Part shown: positions 33,176 through 42,704 of the stretch, piece after piece
How positions within the stretch are numbered: position 1 is the first letter of the stretch
How the letters are laid out: each line of letters opens with the position of its first letter
Assembly: GCA_902553315.1 (NCBI GenBank)
Contig: CACDKN010000001.1
Location: forward strand, 124,001-188,000
DNA length: 64,000 nt
Source: AG-339-G14 sp902553315
GTDB lineage: Bacteria > Pseudomonadota > Gammaproteobacteria > Magnimaribacterales > AG-339-G14
Direction: 5' to 3'
Position numbers and translations under genes: made by a program
Notes under the pieces: generated by a model
What the model was told of the DNA's origin: nothing
Databases searched by the model: none
Seen by the model: only the letters and a program-made list of their open reading frames with translations

Positions 33176-34624
33176 ATGAAGTTAAGGCTAATTTCAAAGA
33201 TTTTAGGAACAGGTTTAATACTTTTTTCCTTCATTCAGTTGATTCCAGCTTCAATATCTCTCATTTATGCTGAGAACAATGTATTTAGCTTTTTCCAATC
33301 GGGATTAATAACTTTTTTTGCAGGGTTATTTCTTTTTGGAGTTAATTATTCCAAAGATTACGAAGATCTAAAAATACGTGATGGCTTTTTGTTAATAGTG
33401 CTCTTATGGTTTGTTTTCTCAATTTTCGCGGCCATACCCTTTATTTTACAAGAAAATGGCTTATCGATAGTGAATGCTTACTTTGAGTCTGTTTCAGGTT
33501 TAACAACGACCGGGGCAACTATCTTTGTAAATTTGGATGATCAACTTAAGTCTGTCTTATTTTATAGAGCATTATTGCAATGGGTAGGCGGTTTAGGGAT
33601 AGTTGTTTTAGCATTAGCGTTATTTCCCATTCTAGGGATAGGTGGAATGCAACTTTATAGGGGCGAGGCCTCAAATCCAGTAAATAACAACAAATTAAGG
33701 CCGAAGATGGCTGAAACTGCCAAATCTTTATGGTTTATTTACCTAATTTTGACAATTTTATGTTTTTTTAGCTATAGATTCTCTGGGATGAGTGTTTTTG
33801 ACGCAGTAACTCATTCTTTTTCTACTATTGCAATTGGCGGTTTTTCTAATTATGACGCAAGTTTTGGTTACTTTTCAAATAACTACATCTACTTCTTTGC
33901 TTCTATATTTATGTTCTTATCGGCATTAAGTTTTTCTCTGCACTTTTTGGCTTATAGCAGACTAAATTTATCGGCATATTTTCAAGACAAAGAACTAAAA
34001 TTTTTTGCTTTCATTGCTTTTTTTGCTTTTTTACTAATATTCATAACCCTTCAAGCATTTGATAGTTCTGAGAACTTAGACACAGTTATGATTTCTCTAT
34101 TCCAGACAATCTCTTTCATAACCACTACAGGTTTCCTGGCGACAGACCACTCAAGCTTACCTTTATTCATTCCGTACTTATTGATAGCTCTTGCAGGAAT
34201 GGGAGCATGCGCAGGGTCTACCGGTGGAGGTTTAAAAGCCATCAGGGTTTACATCCTTTATCGCCAGGCAAAAAATGAATTAAAAAAATTGATTCATCCT
34301 AATTCTGTTATTCCTCTCAAGATAGGAGAGAACGTTGTAGATTCAGAAATTTCGGACTCGGTTTGGGGATTTGTATCTGTGTATTTATTTGCTCTCTTTT
34401 TTGGGATCCTTTTAATTCTTTCAACAGGATTATCTTTAGAAACAGCTTTCTCTACTATATTTTCTTGCTTGAATAATCTTGGTCCTGCCTTGGGTGAGGC
34501 TACTAATAACTATGCTAGTTTAAACGATGCGAGTAAAATAATTTTATCGTTTACAATGATATTAGGAAGGTTAGAGATATATACTTTATTGGTTTTATTC
34601 ACTACCTTCTTTTGGAGATATTAG
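33176..34624 (+). CDS. trkH: Trk potassium transporter membrane subunit TrkH
   Basis: 482 residues with about ten to twelve membrane helices in four pseudo-repeats. The selectivity-filter-like segments are recognisable: SGLTTTGATIF (around 107-117), SFSTIAIGGFSNYD, ISFITTTGFLATDH and FSCLNNLGPALGE. AGMGACAGSTGGGLKAIRVYIL is the conserved GSxGGG motif. It follows trkA and ends at a 14-bp palindrome (34623-34636). Confidence 0.95.
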   Translation: MKLRLISKILGTGLILFSFIQLIPASISLIYAENNVFSFFQSGLITFFAGLFLFGVNYSKDYEDLKIRDGFLLIVLLWFVFSIFAAIPFILQENGLSIVNAYFESVSGLTTTGATIFVNLDDQLKSVLFYRALLQWVGGLGIVVLALALFPILGIGGMQLYRGEASNPVNNNKLRPKMAETAKSLWFIYLILTILCFFSYRFSGMSVFDAVTHSFSTIAIGGFSNYDASFGYFSNNYIYFFASIFMFLSALSFSLHFLAYSRLNLSAYFQDKELKFFAFIAFFAFLLIFITLQAFDSSENLDTVMISLFQTISFITTTGFLATDHSSLPLFIPYLLIALAGMGACAGSTGGGLKAIRVYILYRQAKNELKKLIHPNSVIPLKIGENVVDSEISDSVWGFVSVYLFALFFGILLILSTGLSLETAFSTIFSCLNNLGPALGEATNNYASLNDASKIILSFTMILGRLEIYTLLVLFTTFFWRY

Positions 34625-34636
34625 TAAGTACTTACT
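34623..34636. repeat. 14-bp perfect palindrome
   Basis: AGTAAGTACTTACT begins inside the trkH stop codon and lies 31 nt before the glyS start. It could be an operator for glyS or a chance palindrome. No terminator-like T-run follows. Confidence 0.3.
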
Positions 34637-34667
34637 ATAGTTAAAAAACAATTTTGAACTGAATTCA

Positions 34668-36011
34668 ATGACTGCGAAAAACATGGAAGAGCTTGTGGCT
34701 CTTTGCAAAAGAAGAGGCTTTATTTTCCAATCCAGCGAGATCTATGGCGGCCTTCAAGGAGTCTACGACTATGGCCCATTAGGAGTAGAATTAAAAAATA
34801 ATATTAAGAAATCTTGGTGGGCGTCTATCGTTTATGACAGAGATGATGTCGAAGGTTTAGATGCTTCAATTTTGACTCATCAGGAAGTACTAAAATACTC
34901 TGGACATGAAGACACATTTACTGATCCCATGGTTGATTGTAAATCTTGCGGTGAAAGATTCAGAGCAGATCAAGTTCCAGATTATTGTAAAGAAGAAGAT
35001 TTAACTGAGCCCCGTCAATTTAATTTAATGTTTAAAACTAACGTTGGGCCTGTTGACGACGGAGAAAACTTCGCTTATTTAAGACCAGAAACGGCCCAAC
35101 AAATTTTTACAAATTTCAAGAATATAACCGATGCAACATCTAGAAAGCCACCCTTTGGAATTGCCCAAATTGGAAAAGCTTTTAGAAATGAAATCACTCC
35201 TAGGAATTTTATCTTTAGAGTTAGAGAATTTGAGCAAATGGAACTTGAGTTTTTCGTAAAAACAGGTGAAGACGAAAAATGGCATAAATACTGGGTTGAT
35301 GAAAGATTAGATTGGTGGGAAAAGCAAGGCGTTAATAGAGAGCATATAGAGCTCCTTGAAGTAGCTAAAGATGAATTGGCACACTATTCCAAGGCCACGG
35401 TTGATTTAATGTATAAATTTCCTCACGGCTTAGAGGAATTGGAAGGCATTGCTAACAGAACTGACTTTGACTTAGGCTCTCACAGTAAAAACCAAAACGA
35501 ACTAAGCATAAATGCTAAAACAAAGGAAAATAAGCATTCTAACGCTAAATTAGCTGTTCAAAACGAAGATAACTCCTGGAGCGTGCCCTATGTTATTGAA
35601 CCCTCAGCCGGAGTTGATAGGGGCTTTTTAGCTATTTTAAATGAAGCTTTTATTGAGGAAGAGCTTGAAAATGGCTCAAAAAGGGTTGTTTTGGCCTTAA
35701 AACCACATCTAGCACCAATTAAAGCGGCTGTTATTCCTTTAAAGAAGAATAATGAAGAATTAGTAATTTTGGCTAAAAAATTAAAAGATCAGCTACAAAA
35801 CCATAGATTGGGAAGAGTTTTGTTAGAAAATACTGGAAATATCGGAAAAAGCTATAGAAAACACGACGAAATTGGAACCCCAATATGCATTACCGTAGAT
35901 TTTGATAGCCTTGAGAAGAATACGGTTACAGTCAGAGATAGGGACACAATGGAGCAAGAAACCATCCCAATAGATGACTTGTCGAAAAAGTACCGCGATT
36001 CCATTCTTTAA
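34668..36011 (+). CDS. glyS: glycyl-tRNA synthetase, single-chain (alpha2) type
   Basis: 447 residues, a class II synthetase of the eukaryote/archaea-like one-chain family. It is not the two-chain GlyQ/GlyS enzyme that is usual in Gammaproteobacteria. Signatures: RRGFIFQSSEIYGGLQGVYDYGPLG at the N-terminus (motif 1 region), LRPETAQQIFTNF, FGIAQIGKAFRNEITPRNF (motif 2, around 159-177), VIEPSAGVDRGFLAIL (motif 3) and the C-terminal anticodon-binding domain starting near LKPHLAPIKAAVIPL. DCKSCGERFRAD near 88 is an insertion with two cysteines. It sits exactly where glyQ-glyS normally precede gmhB, so it probably replaced them. Confidence 0.95.
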   Translation: MTAKNMEELVALCKRRGFIFQSSEIYGGLQGVYDYGPLGVELKNNIKKSWWASIVYDRDDVEGLDASILTHQEVLKYSGHEDTFTDPMVDCKSCGERFRADQVPDYCKEEDLTEPRQFNLMFKTNVGPVDDGENFAYLRPETAQQIFTNFKNITDATSRKPPFGIAQIGKAFRNEITPRNFIFRVREFEQMELEFFVKTGEDEKWHKYWVDERLDWWEKQGVNREHIELLEVAKDELAHYSKATVDLMYKFPHGLEELEGIANRTDFDLGSHSKNQNELSINAKTKENKHSNAKLAVQNEDNSWSVPYVIEPSAGVDRGFLAILNEAFIEEELENGSKRVVLALKPHLAPIKAAVIPLKKNNEELVILAKKLKDQLQNHRLGRVLLENTGNIGKSYRKHDEIGTPICITVDFDSLEKNTVTVRDRDTMEQETIPIDDLSKKYRDSIL

Positions 36012-36553
36012 TGCCTAAATACGTAGTATTAGACAGAGATGGTGTTATCAATGTCGACCTGTTCGACTATGTTTTAGATACAAAAGACTTTAAATTTGAA
36101 AAGGGGAGTTTTGACGCATTAGTAAAGCTTGCTGAGAATGATTTTGAGATAATTGTTGCTACCAACCAAAAGTGTATCAATTTAGGTCTAATTTCTGCTG
36201 AAGGAATTGAGGAAATAAATGATTTTTGGATCTCTCAAGTGACTAAGGTAGGGGTGTCAGTGAAGTCAGTTGAGGTTTGTCCACATCGTGACGAAGAGAT
36301 GTGTAATTGTAGAAAACCCGAAACTGGGCTTCTAGAAAATGCCGAACGCAAACATAACATAAATCTAAAAGGTTCTTATTTTGTTGGCGATAAATTATCC
36401 GATGTTGAATGTGCAATGAGACACGGCTGCAGACCAATTTTGGTTGAAACTGGATATGGTCTGCGCTCGATTGCTGAAAGAGGACACAGAGAGAACTTGA
36501 TAATTGTGAAAAATTTAGCGGCTGCGGTCGAAATAATTATTAAGGAAATCTAA
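36011..36553 (+). CDS. gmhB: D-glycero-beta-D-manno-heptose 1,7-bisphosphate 7-phosphatase
   Basis: 180 residues of the HAD superfamily. It removes the 7-phosphate from heptose bisphosphate in lipopolysaccharide inner-core synthesis. DRDGVIN (8-14) holds the nucleophile and general acid. ATNQK is motif II. VCPHRDEEMCNCRKPETGLL is the zinc-binding loop typical of GmhB. VGDKLSDVECAMRHGC is motif IV. It overlaps the glyS stop by 1 nt and shares a CTAA with the gyrB stop (36550-36553). Confidence 0.94.
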   Translation: MPKYVVLDRDGVINVDLFDYVLDTKDFKFEKGSFDALVKLAENDFEIIVATNQKCINLGLISAEGIEEINDFWISQVTKVGVSVKSVEVCPHRDEEMCNCRKPETGLLENAERKHNINLKGSYFVGDKLSDVECAMRHGCRPILVETGYGLRSIAERGHRENLIIVKNLAAAVEIIIKEI

Positions 36554-38958
36554 AAATCTATATTACTTACGAGATTGACATTGGCTTCAATAAATTCTCT
36601 CCTGGTTTCTACATTATCTCCCATTAATTGCTCAAAGAGATCGCTGGCCTCATCGGCATCATCAATTTTCACCTGAACCAATCTCCTGCCGACCGGATTC
36701 ATTGTAGTTTCCCATAACTGATCTGGATTCATTTCTCCTAAGCCTTTGTAACGTTGGATGTTTGAGCCCCTTCTAACTTCTTCCATCAAAGATTTAAAAG
36801 TAAAAAATAAATCATCGATAATTTCCACATCTTCATTTTTTTGAATTGAACTTATTCCTGGTTTTATTTTTTTTGATCTCTCTTGGAAATCTAAAATTAA
36901 CTTGTATTTTTTTGATTTAAAAAAACTAAATGGAATTAAATCGATCACTGAGTTGCCAAACTCGTTTCTCGAAGAAACCAAGTTTTTAACTTTTTCATCT
37001 AGATTAAGGCTGCTTGAATCAGAAATTTTATTATAAGCAGTTATCCAGGATTTAACTTCTTTTTGTGATCCACTTTTGGGAAAAGGTTTTACTTTCAATA
37101 ATGTCATCAAAAAATCAAACGAGATGTTCAAATCTGGTATTGTCGTAAGTTCATCGAAATTCTTAAACGCTTTTAAAAGATCTGTAAAATCTTGTGATTT
37201 CATTTTTACTGTTTTGGTCAGATTTAATTCATAACTTTCCGAAATTTTTTCTAACAGATAATCATTTAAAGCTGGATCGTCTTTAAGATAAACGTCTTTC
37301 TTACCTTTTGAAACTTTATACAAAGGTGGCTGAGCAATAAATATATGTCCAGCTTCAATCAACTCTGGCATTTGTCTGTAAAAGAAAGTAAGTAAAAGTG
37401 TTCTTATGTGAGAGCCGTCTACATCTGCATCTGTCATTACAATTATTGAGTGGTATCTAAGTTTTTCTAAATTAAATTCTTCCTTGATTCCGCAACCCAA
37501 AGCAGTAATCAAAGTAACTATTTCATCGGAGCCCAAAACTTTATCAATTCTGGCTTTTTCTACATTTAATATTTTTCCTTTCAAAGGCAATATCGCTTGA
37601 TTTTGTCGGTTCCTGCCCTGCTTTGCCGACCCTCCTGCCGATTCTCCCTCAACCAAATATAGTTCACTTACTGATGGATCCTTTTCTTGACAATCGGAAA
37701 GCTTCCCGGGCAAACCCAAACCATCCAGAACCCCCTTTCTTCGAGTCATTTCTCTGGCTTTTCTCGCAGCTTCTCTTGCTCTAGCTGCATCAATAATTTT
37801 TGTAGCTATTGACTTTGCATCCGTAGGATTTTCAAGTAGATAATCGGTTAAGTGTTTATAAGTTTCTTTTTCTACAACCGGTTGAATTTCAGAAGAAACA
37901 AGTTTGTCTTTAGTTTGGGAAGAAAATTTTGGATCAGGTAATTTTGCAGAAATTATTGCCGTTAGCCCTTCTCTTACGTCCTCACCGGAAGTCTGGACTG
38001 TTTCGTTTTTAGCCAAGCTTTCTTTTTCAATGAAATTATTAATAGTTCGGGTCAGTGCAGTCCTAAATCCAATCAAATGACTTCCACCATCTTTTTGAGG
38101 AATGTTGTTTGTGAAACATTGAATGTTTTCTTGATAAGAATCATTCCACTGCAATGCAACTTCAATGGAAATTCCGTCGGATTGTTCTTTAATGAATCTG
38201 AAGGTTTTGTTTAGCGGAGATTTATTTTTATTTTTAAATTCAACAAACTCAATCAAACCACCGGTGGATTTAAAAATTTCTGATTTAGAGTTTCTCTCAT
38301 CTGTTAAAGAAATCTCAATACCCGAATTTAGATACGACAGCTCTCTGAGCTTTTTCTTTAAAATTTCATAATCAAAAGCAATATCTTCTCCAAAAATTGC
38401 CTTGGCAGGTTTAACTCTTATCTCGGTTCCTTGTTCTTTAGTAGCCCCTGAAGATTTAATTTTTGTTTTTGGATCCCCATGACTATAAGATTGTCTCCAG
38501 ATTTTTCCTTCCCTCCATATTGTAAGCTCTAATATTTCCGACAGCGCATTTACAACTGACACTCCTACCCCATGCAATCCACCTGAAACTTTATAAGAAT
38601 TGTCATCAAACTTTCCTCCTGCGTGAAGTTTAGTCATGATAACTTCAGCGGCTGAAATGCCTTCGTCTTTATGATGATCTACTGGAATTCCTCGTCCGTT
38701 ATCTTTAATCGATACTTCATTATCATCATGAATAGTTACTTCAATTTTGTCACAATAACCAGCAAGCGCTTCATCTATAGAATTATCAACGACTTCAAAG
38801 ACCATATGATGCAATCCTGTGCCATCGTCAGTATCTCCAATGTACATTCCAGGCCTTTTTTTTACTGCTTCTAAACCTTTTAAGACCTTTATATTTGAGG
38901 AATCATAAGTCTTTTGAGATGCGGCTTTTTGTTTGGCTTTAGAGGGTTTTTTTGCCAT
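36550..38958 (-). CDS. gyrB: DNA gyrase subunit B
   Basis: 802 residues, the full length of proteobacterial GyrB. The ATP-driven introduction of negative supercoils needs it with GyrA. KRPGMYIGDTDDGTGLHHMV (N-terminal ATPase), VVDNSIDEALAG, GGLHGVGVSVVNAL and QTKDKLVSSE are GHKL and transducer motifs. The TOPRIM domain contains LVEGESAGGSAKQGRNR and MTDADVDGSHIRTL. The long C-terminal insert is present, with QRYKGLGEMN following. It ends the dnaA-dnaN-recF-gyrB run. Confidence 0.98.
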   Translation of the reverse strand: MAKKPSKAKQKAASQKTYDSSNIKVLKGLEAVKKRPGMYIGDTDDGTGLHHMVFEVVDNSIDEALAGYCDKIEVTIHDDNEVSIKDNGRGIPVDHHKDEGISAAEVIMTKLHAGGKFDDNSYKVSGGLHGVGVSVVNALSEILELTIWREGKIWRQSYSHGDPKTKIKSSGATKEQGTEIRVKPAKAIFGEDIAFDYEILKKKLRELSYLNSGIEISLTDERNSKSEIFKSTGGLIEFVEFKNKNKSPLNKTFRFIKEQSDGISIEVALQWNDSYQENIQCFTNNIPQKDGGSHLIGFRTALTRTINNFIEKESLAKNETVQTSGEDVREGLTAIISAKLPDPKFSSQTKDKLVSSEIQPVVEKETYKHLTDYLLENPTDAKSIATKIIDAARAREAARKAREMTRRKGVLDGLGLPGKLSDCQEKDPSVSELYLVEGESAGGSAKQGRNRQNQAILPLKGKILNVEKARIDKVLGSDEIVTLITALGCGIKEEFNLEKLRYHSIIVMTDADVDGSHIRTLLLTFFYRQMPELIEAGHIFIAQPPLYKVSKGKKDVYLKDDPALNDYLLEKISESYELNLTKTVKMKSQDFTDLLKAFKNFDELTTIPDLNISFDFLMTLLKVKPFPKSGSQKEVKSWITAYNKISDSSSLNLDEKVKNLVSSRNEFGNSVIDLIPFSFFKSKKYKLILDFQERSKKIKPGISSIQKNEDVEIIDDLFFTFKSLMEEVRRGSNIQRYKGLGEMNPDQLWETTMNPVGRRLVQVKIDDADEASDLFEQLMGDNVETRREFIEANVNLVSNIDF

Positions 38959-38964
38959 GTAACA

Positions 38965-39987
38965 TTATAAATCAATTAACTGATCTACATGCGTATTTTC
39001 TAGTTTTTTTATTGAAGTTATTACCTTTTGACCTTTAAAGTTTCTCAAAAAATTAAATGCCAAATCTAAGTTATTTTGATCTAATTCAGAAGGGAGATCA
39101 TCTATCAAATAAATAATTTTTTTAGAGACATTATTTAAAAGATACTCACCAAAGGACAAAAAAGTCAATAAAATCAGTAGTTTCTGCTCTCCTCTTGACA
39201 TGATGTTACCACTTTTTTCGTTATATACTTCGACATCTAAGTCAAATTTATGAGCTCCTGATTTTGTATACCCTTTTTTTAGGTCTTCTTCATATTCTTT
39301 TCTCAAAGATATTTCCAGGTCTTCGCCTATCCAACCTGAAAAAAAAGATATTTCTAAGGAGCCCAATATTTTCTTCCACTTTTCGTCTTTAATTTTCTCT
39401 AGAATATTTGATTTCAAATTTTCTATAACCATAAAAATAATTTCTTTTCTATCCTTATTGATTTCATAACTTTCCTTAACAAGAAGCTTGGTCCAGACTC
39501 CTATCTGATCTTTATCCTTAATTTTCAAAGCCTTGTTTCTAGAATGCAAAATTTTTCTAAACCTTTTTAATTTATCTAGATATTCATGTTTCACGTGAAA
39601 CAAATAATAATCAATAAAGTCTCTTCTAACGTCTTTATTTTGCTCAAGAAATCTCAAAGAAAAATTATTAATCAATAATGGCAAAAGATCATATTTATCA
39701 AATGAATCATAATTTTCTTTTATTAAAGCTTTGCCTTTTCTCTTTTCTAAAGCCCTTTTGCAATCATGTATATCAGAGCTAATTCTAAAAAAATCTGCGT
39801 CTTTGTTTATCATCGAATTGATTGAAATTGTTCTGAAGGATTTTGATTTCAACGCGAAATGTATTCCCTCTAGGATAGATGTTTTTCCTGCACCATTATC
39901 TCCATAAATCAGTGCAGAGTTTTCTATCGGTAAAAGGAAATCTTTGAAAGATCTAAAATTTAGAAGGTGTAATTTTTTAAGGCACAT
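38965..39987 (-). CDS. recF: DNA repair/replication protein RecF
   Basis: 340 residues, an SMC-like ATPase acting at single-strand gaps. Walker A is GDNGAGKTSI (29-38), signature SRGEQKLLILLTF (around 262-274), Walker B YLIDDLPSELD (around 296-306). Residues YLFHVKHE (128-135) are encoded by the perfect parS site described separately. It is 4 nt after dnaN and 6 nt before gyrB. Confidence 0.95.
   Translation of the reverse strand: MCLKKLHLLNFRSFKDFLLPIENSALIYGDNGAGKTSILEGIHFALKSKSFRTISINSMINKDADFFRISSDIHDCKRALEKRKGKALIKENYDSFDKYDLLPLLINNFSLRFLEQNKDVRRDFIDYYLFHVKHEYLDKLKRFRKILHSRNKALKIKDKDQIGVWTKLLVKESYEINKDRKEIIFMVIENLKSNILEKIKDEKWKKILGSLEISFFSGWIGEDLEISLRKEYEEDLKKGYTKSGAHKFDLDVEVYNEKSGNIMSRGEQKLLILLTFLSFGEYLLNNVSKKIIYLIDDLPSELDQNNLDLAFNFLRNFKGQKVITSIKKLENTHVDQLIDL
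39587..39602. promoter_or_regulatory. parS centromere site
   Basis: TGTTTCACGTGAAACA, a perfect 16-bp palindrome identical to the conserved bacterial ParB-binding site. It lies within the recF coding sequence, 2.9 kb from the dnaA-rpmH origin region and 10 kb from parB. ParB would load here for chromosome segregation. Confidence 0.93.
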
Positions 39988-39991
39988 AAAA

Positions 39992-41092
39992 TCATAGTCG
40001 CATAGGCATGATTACATGAACCAAATTGTCATTTTTATTGTTTTTAATGATACAAGAATTTTCAGAGCCAAAAAAAACAAACTCTACCTCGGGATTATCA
40101 ATTACCGATAAAGATTCTTGAATGTAACTTATATTGAATCCTATCTCTAATTCATCGCCTGAATAATCTACAGCTATTTCTTCTTCAGCCGATTCTTTGC
40201 TGGGATTGTTGGCACAGATCCTTAAATTGTCTTTGGAAAGGATAAATTTTACCCCTCTATATTTTTCGTTAGAAAGGACTGAAGCCCTGCTTAAAGCCGT
40301 TTGCATAAGAGACTTTTCCACCTTTAAGGTTTGTTCTTCTCCTTTTGGAAACACTTTTTGATAATCGGGATAGTTTCCTTCAATCAATTTACTGACGAAC
40401 CTAAATTCATTAGAAGATATCAAAATTTGATTTGTTGAAAAACATAAATTTACTTCGCCAGGAAATAAATTTAATAGTTTTTGTAATTCAATTGCTGACT
40501 TTCTTGGTAAAATTAACTTATTTTCGTTTAATTCAGCATCTAAGGTTTCTGTGGCCCAAGCTAGTCTATGGCCATCAGTCGCTACTAGATTTACTTTTGC
40601 ACCTTCTATTTCAATTAAGATACCATTTAAGTAGTACCTAACGTCTTGAGAAGCCATAGCAAATGATGTTTGATCAATCAGATCAGCCAATAAATCTCCT
40701 TTTATTTTAGTTTCCAAATCAAATTTTTCTATCTCAACTACTGGAAAGTCTTGTATCGGTAATATTGCAAATTCTCCATTAAATTTTAAAGCTGTAACTA
40801 TTAATTGATTATCTTTGAGAGAAAATTCTAATGTTGTGTCTTCAGATAGGGATCTGGTTAAATCAAATATCTTTCTAGCGGAAACAGTTGTTTCTCCATT
40901 CTCCTTTATATCTTTGCATTCAACACTAAAGGAAAGCTCTATTTCTAAATCAGTGGCTATAAGCGTAATTTCATCGCTTTCAGCTTTTATATAAATATTA
41001 GAGAGTATGGGAATAGACTGTCTGCTTTCAGCCACAGAAGCTAGCAAAGACAAAGGTTCAGCTATACTAGATTTAGGGATTTTAAAATTCAT
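39992..41092 (-). CDS. dnaN: DNA polymerase III beta subunit (sliding clamp)
   Basis: 366 residues, the usual length. The ring-shaped clamp tethers polymerase to DNA. Three repeated domains are discernible; EGNYPDYQKVFP and the C-terminal HVIMPMRL are conserved, and LVATDGHRLAWA lies in domain 2. The stop of dnaA and start of dnaN overlap by 1 nt. The C-terminal peptide shapes the client-binding pocket. Confidence 0.97.
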   Translation of the reverse strand: MNFKIPKSSIAEPLSLLASVAESRQSIPILSNIYIKAESDEITLIATDLEIELSFSVECKDIKENGETTVSARKIFDLTRSLSEDTTLEFSLKDNQLIVTALKFNGEFAILPIQDFPVVEIEKFDLETKIKGDLLADLIDQTSFAMASQDVRYYLNGILIEIEGAKVNLVATDGHRLAWATETLDAELNENKLILPRKSAIELQKLLNLFPGEVNLCFSTNQILISSNEFRFVSKLIEGNYPDYQKVFPKGEEQTLKVEKSLMQTALSRASVLSNEKYRGVKFILSKDNLRICANNPSKESAEEEIAVDYSGDELEIGFNISYIQESLSVIDNPEVEFVFFGSENSCIIKNNKNDNLVHVIMPMRL

Positions 41093-42420
41093 TATGCTGT
41101 TAAGGCCCTCACCAATTTTTTGTAATCTTCTTCAATGTTTGTATCTACTGATCTTAGCTCGTTTATTCTTCTGCAAGCATGAAGCACAGTTGTATGATCT
41201 CTACCGCCGAAAGACTCTCCAATTTCTGGCAAGCTATGAGTTGTTAAATCTTTAGCTAATCTCATAGAAAGCTGTCTAGGCCTGGCTAAAGACCTATTTC
41301 TTTTGTTAGACAGTAGATCTGAGAGCTTTATATTATAGTAATCTGAGACAGTTTTTTGAATATTATCTATACTGACTTGCCGCGCCTGGATCGAAAGAAG
41401 ATCTGCTAAAGACTCCTTGATCAAACTTACATCAATTTCTTTGTTAGTGAATTGAGCTTGAGCTCCTACTCGAGCCAAAGAGCCTTCCAATTCCCTAACA
41501 TTTGACCTTATTTTTTGTGCCATAAAAAAAGCACTTTCTTGTGGCAAATCATAGCCTCTTTCTTCGGCTTTACTTAATAAAATTGCCACTCTTGTTTCAA
41601 GTTCGGGTGGTTCAATTACAACAGGCAGACCCCATCCCAATCTTGATTTTAATCGTTCCTCTAGGCCATTTATCTCTTTAGGATACCTATCACAGGTAAG
41701 AATCATTTGCTGACCTCCCTCAAGTAAAGAATTGAAGGTATGAAATAGTTCTTCTTGCGACTGTTCTTTACCTGCAAAAAATTGAATGTCATCGATTAAA
41801 AGAGCATCAACCGATCTATAAAAGTTTTTGAATTCATTTATTGCTCCTAATTGGAGCGATTTAACCATATCGCCAACAAATCTTTCTGAATGCACATAAA
41901 CTACTTTTTTCGAGGGATCATCAGTTTTTATTTTATTTCCAACTGCGTGCATAAGGTGTGTTTTTCCTAGTCCAACCCCACCATATATAAAAAGCGGATT
42001 ATAAGCTCCTTGAGGCAAGTCTGATACCTGTTTTGCAGCGGCTAAAGCAATATGATTCGATTTTCCTTCCACAAAAGTATCAAAATTAAAATTCTCAACC
42101 AACGAATTTTCTTTATTTGAAAATAAAGATATATTTTTATTTTTTTTCTTTAATTTCAGTAACTTATGCTTAGTCGAAAGGTCATAAATTAAGGAAAAAT
42201 TATTATTTCCAGACGCTTTAGACAAAAAATCTCTAAATTTTTGGTCAAAATTTACTCTTATATGCTCTTTAATGAAGTCATTAGGAGCCAATACATAAAA
42301 TGATTTGACTCCGTTATCGTCAGAATATTGAGTAAAATCTAAGGGGTTGATCCAGGCGGAAAATTCTTCTTCGTTTAACTCATCCTTAAAGCTGCTTTTA
42401 CAATCTTTCCAAATTTGCAA
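41092..42420 (-). CDS. dnaA: chromosomal replication initiator DnaA
   Basis: 442 residues. Domain I is at 1-85, a short linker follows, and the AAA+ domain III has Walker A GGVGLGKT (147-154) and Walker B ALLIDDIQFF. Domain IV contains GGRDHTTVLHACRRI, the DnaA-box-binding signature (around 405-419). The short, low-complexity domain II (about 86-110, KKKNKN) fits a compact genome. It is divergent from rpmH, and the intergenic region has two DnaA boxes. Confidence 0.97.
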   Translation of the reverse strand: MQIWKDCKSSFKDELNEEEFSAWINPLDFTQYSDDNGVKSFYVLAPNDFIKEHIRVNFDQKFRDFLSKASGNNNFSLIYDLSTKHKLLKLKKKNKNISLFSNKENSLVENFNFDTFVEGKSNHIALAAAKQVSDLPQGAYNPLFIYGGVGLGKTHLMHAVGNKIKTDDPSKKVVYVHSERFVGDMVKSLQLGAINEFKNFYRSVDALLIDDIQFFAGKEQSQEELFHTFNSLLEGGQQMILTCDRYPKEINGLEERLKSRLGWGLPVVIEPPELETRVAILLSKAEERGYDLPQESAFFMAQKIRSNVRELEGSLARVGAQAQFTNKEIDVSLIKESLADLLSIQARQVSIDNIQKTVSDYYNIKLSDLLSNKRNRSLARPRQLSMRLAKDLTTHSLPEIGESFGGRDHTTVLHACRRINELRSVDTNIEEDYKKLVRALTA

Positions 42421-42568
42421 TATATCTCCTAAATACTAATTGAATCTTATTATTTTTAAAAAATCTTATCCACAGGATATCCATTATATATGTTGTGGAT
42501 AACTTGTTAATAAGAAATAAAGCTTATTATTGATTTTTCTTTAAAAAACTATAACATTCTTCATCCTT
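42421..42568. other. oriC: dnaA-rpmH intergenic region, candidate oriC
   Basis: 148 nt, very AT-rich, with two perfect DnaA boxes in opposite orientation: TTATCCACA (42466-42474) and TGTGGATAA (42494-42502). A nearby TTGTTAATAA (42504 on) and AT-rich tracts could melt. Transcription diverges here, with dnaA left and rpmH right. It may be the origin, as in Pseudomonas, or only an autoregulatory dnaA promoter. The region before mnmG is a rival candidate. Confidence 0.6.
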
Positions 42569-42703
42569 ATGAAAAGAACTTACCAGCCCAGTAAAATAAA
42601 ACGAAAAAGAACGCATGGCTTTAGAAAAAGAAACTCTTCAGTTGGAGGAAAGCTCGTGCTAAAAAATAGAAGAAATAAGGGAAGAAAAAAACTAGCCGCA
42701 TAA
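42569..42703 (+). CDS. rpmH: ribosomal protein L34
   Basis: 44 residues. The sequence MKRTYQPSKIKRKRTHGFRK is a clear L34, ending in RNKGRKKLAA. It is part of the large ribosomal subunit. It heads the origin-right operon and is followed by rnpA with a single-nucleotide gap. Confidence 0.97.
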   Translation: MKRTYQPSKIKRKRTHGFRKRNSSVGGKLVLKNRRNKGRKKLAA

Positions 42704-42704
42704 A

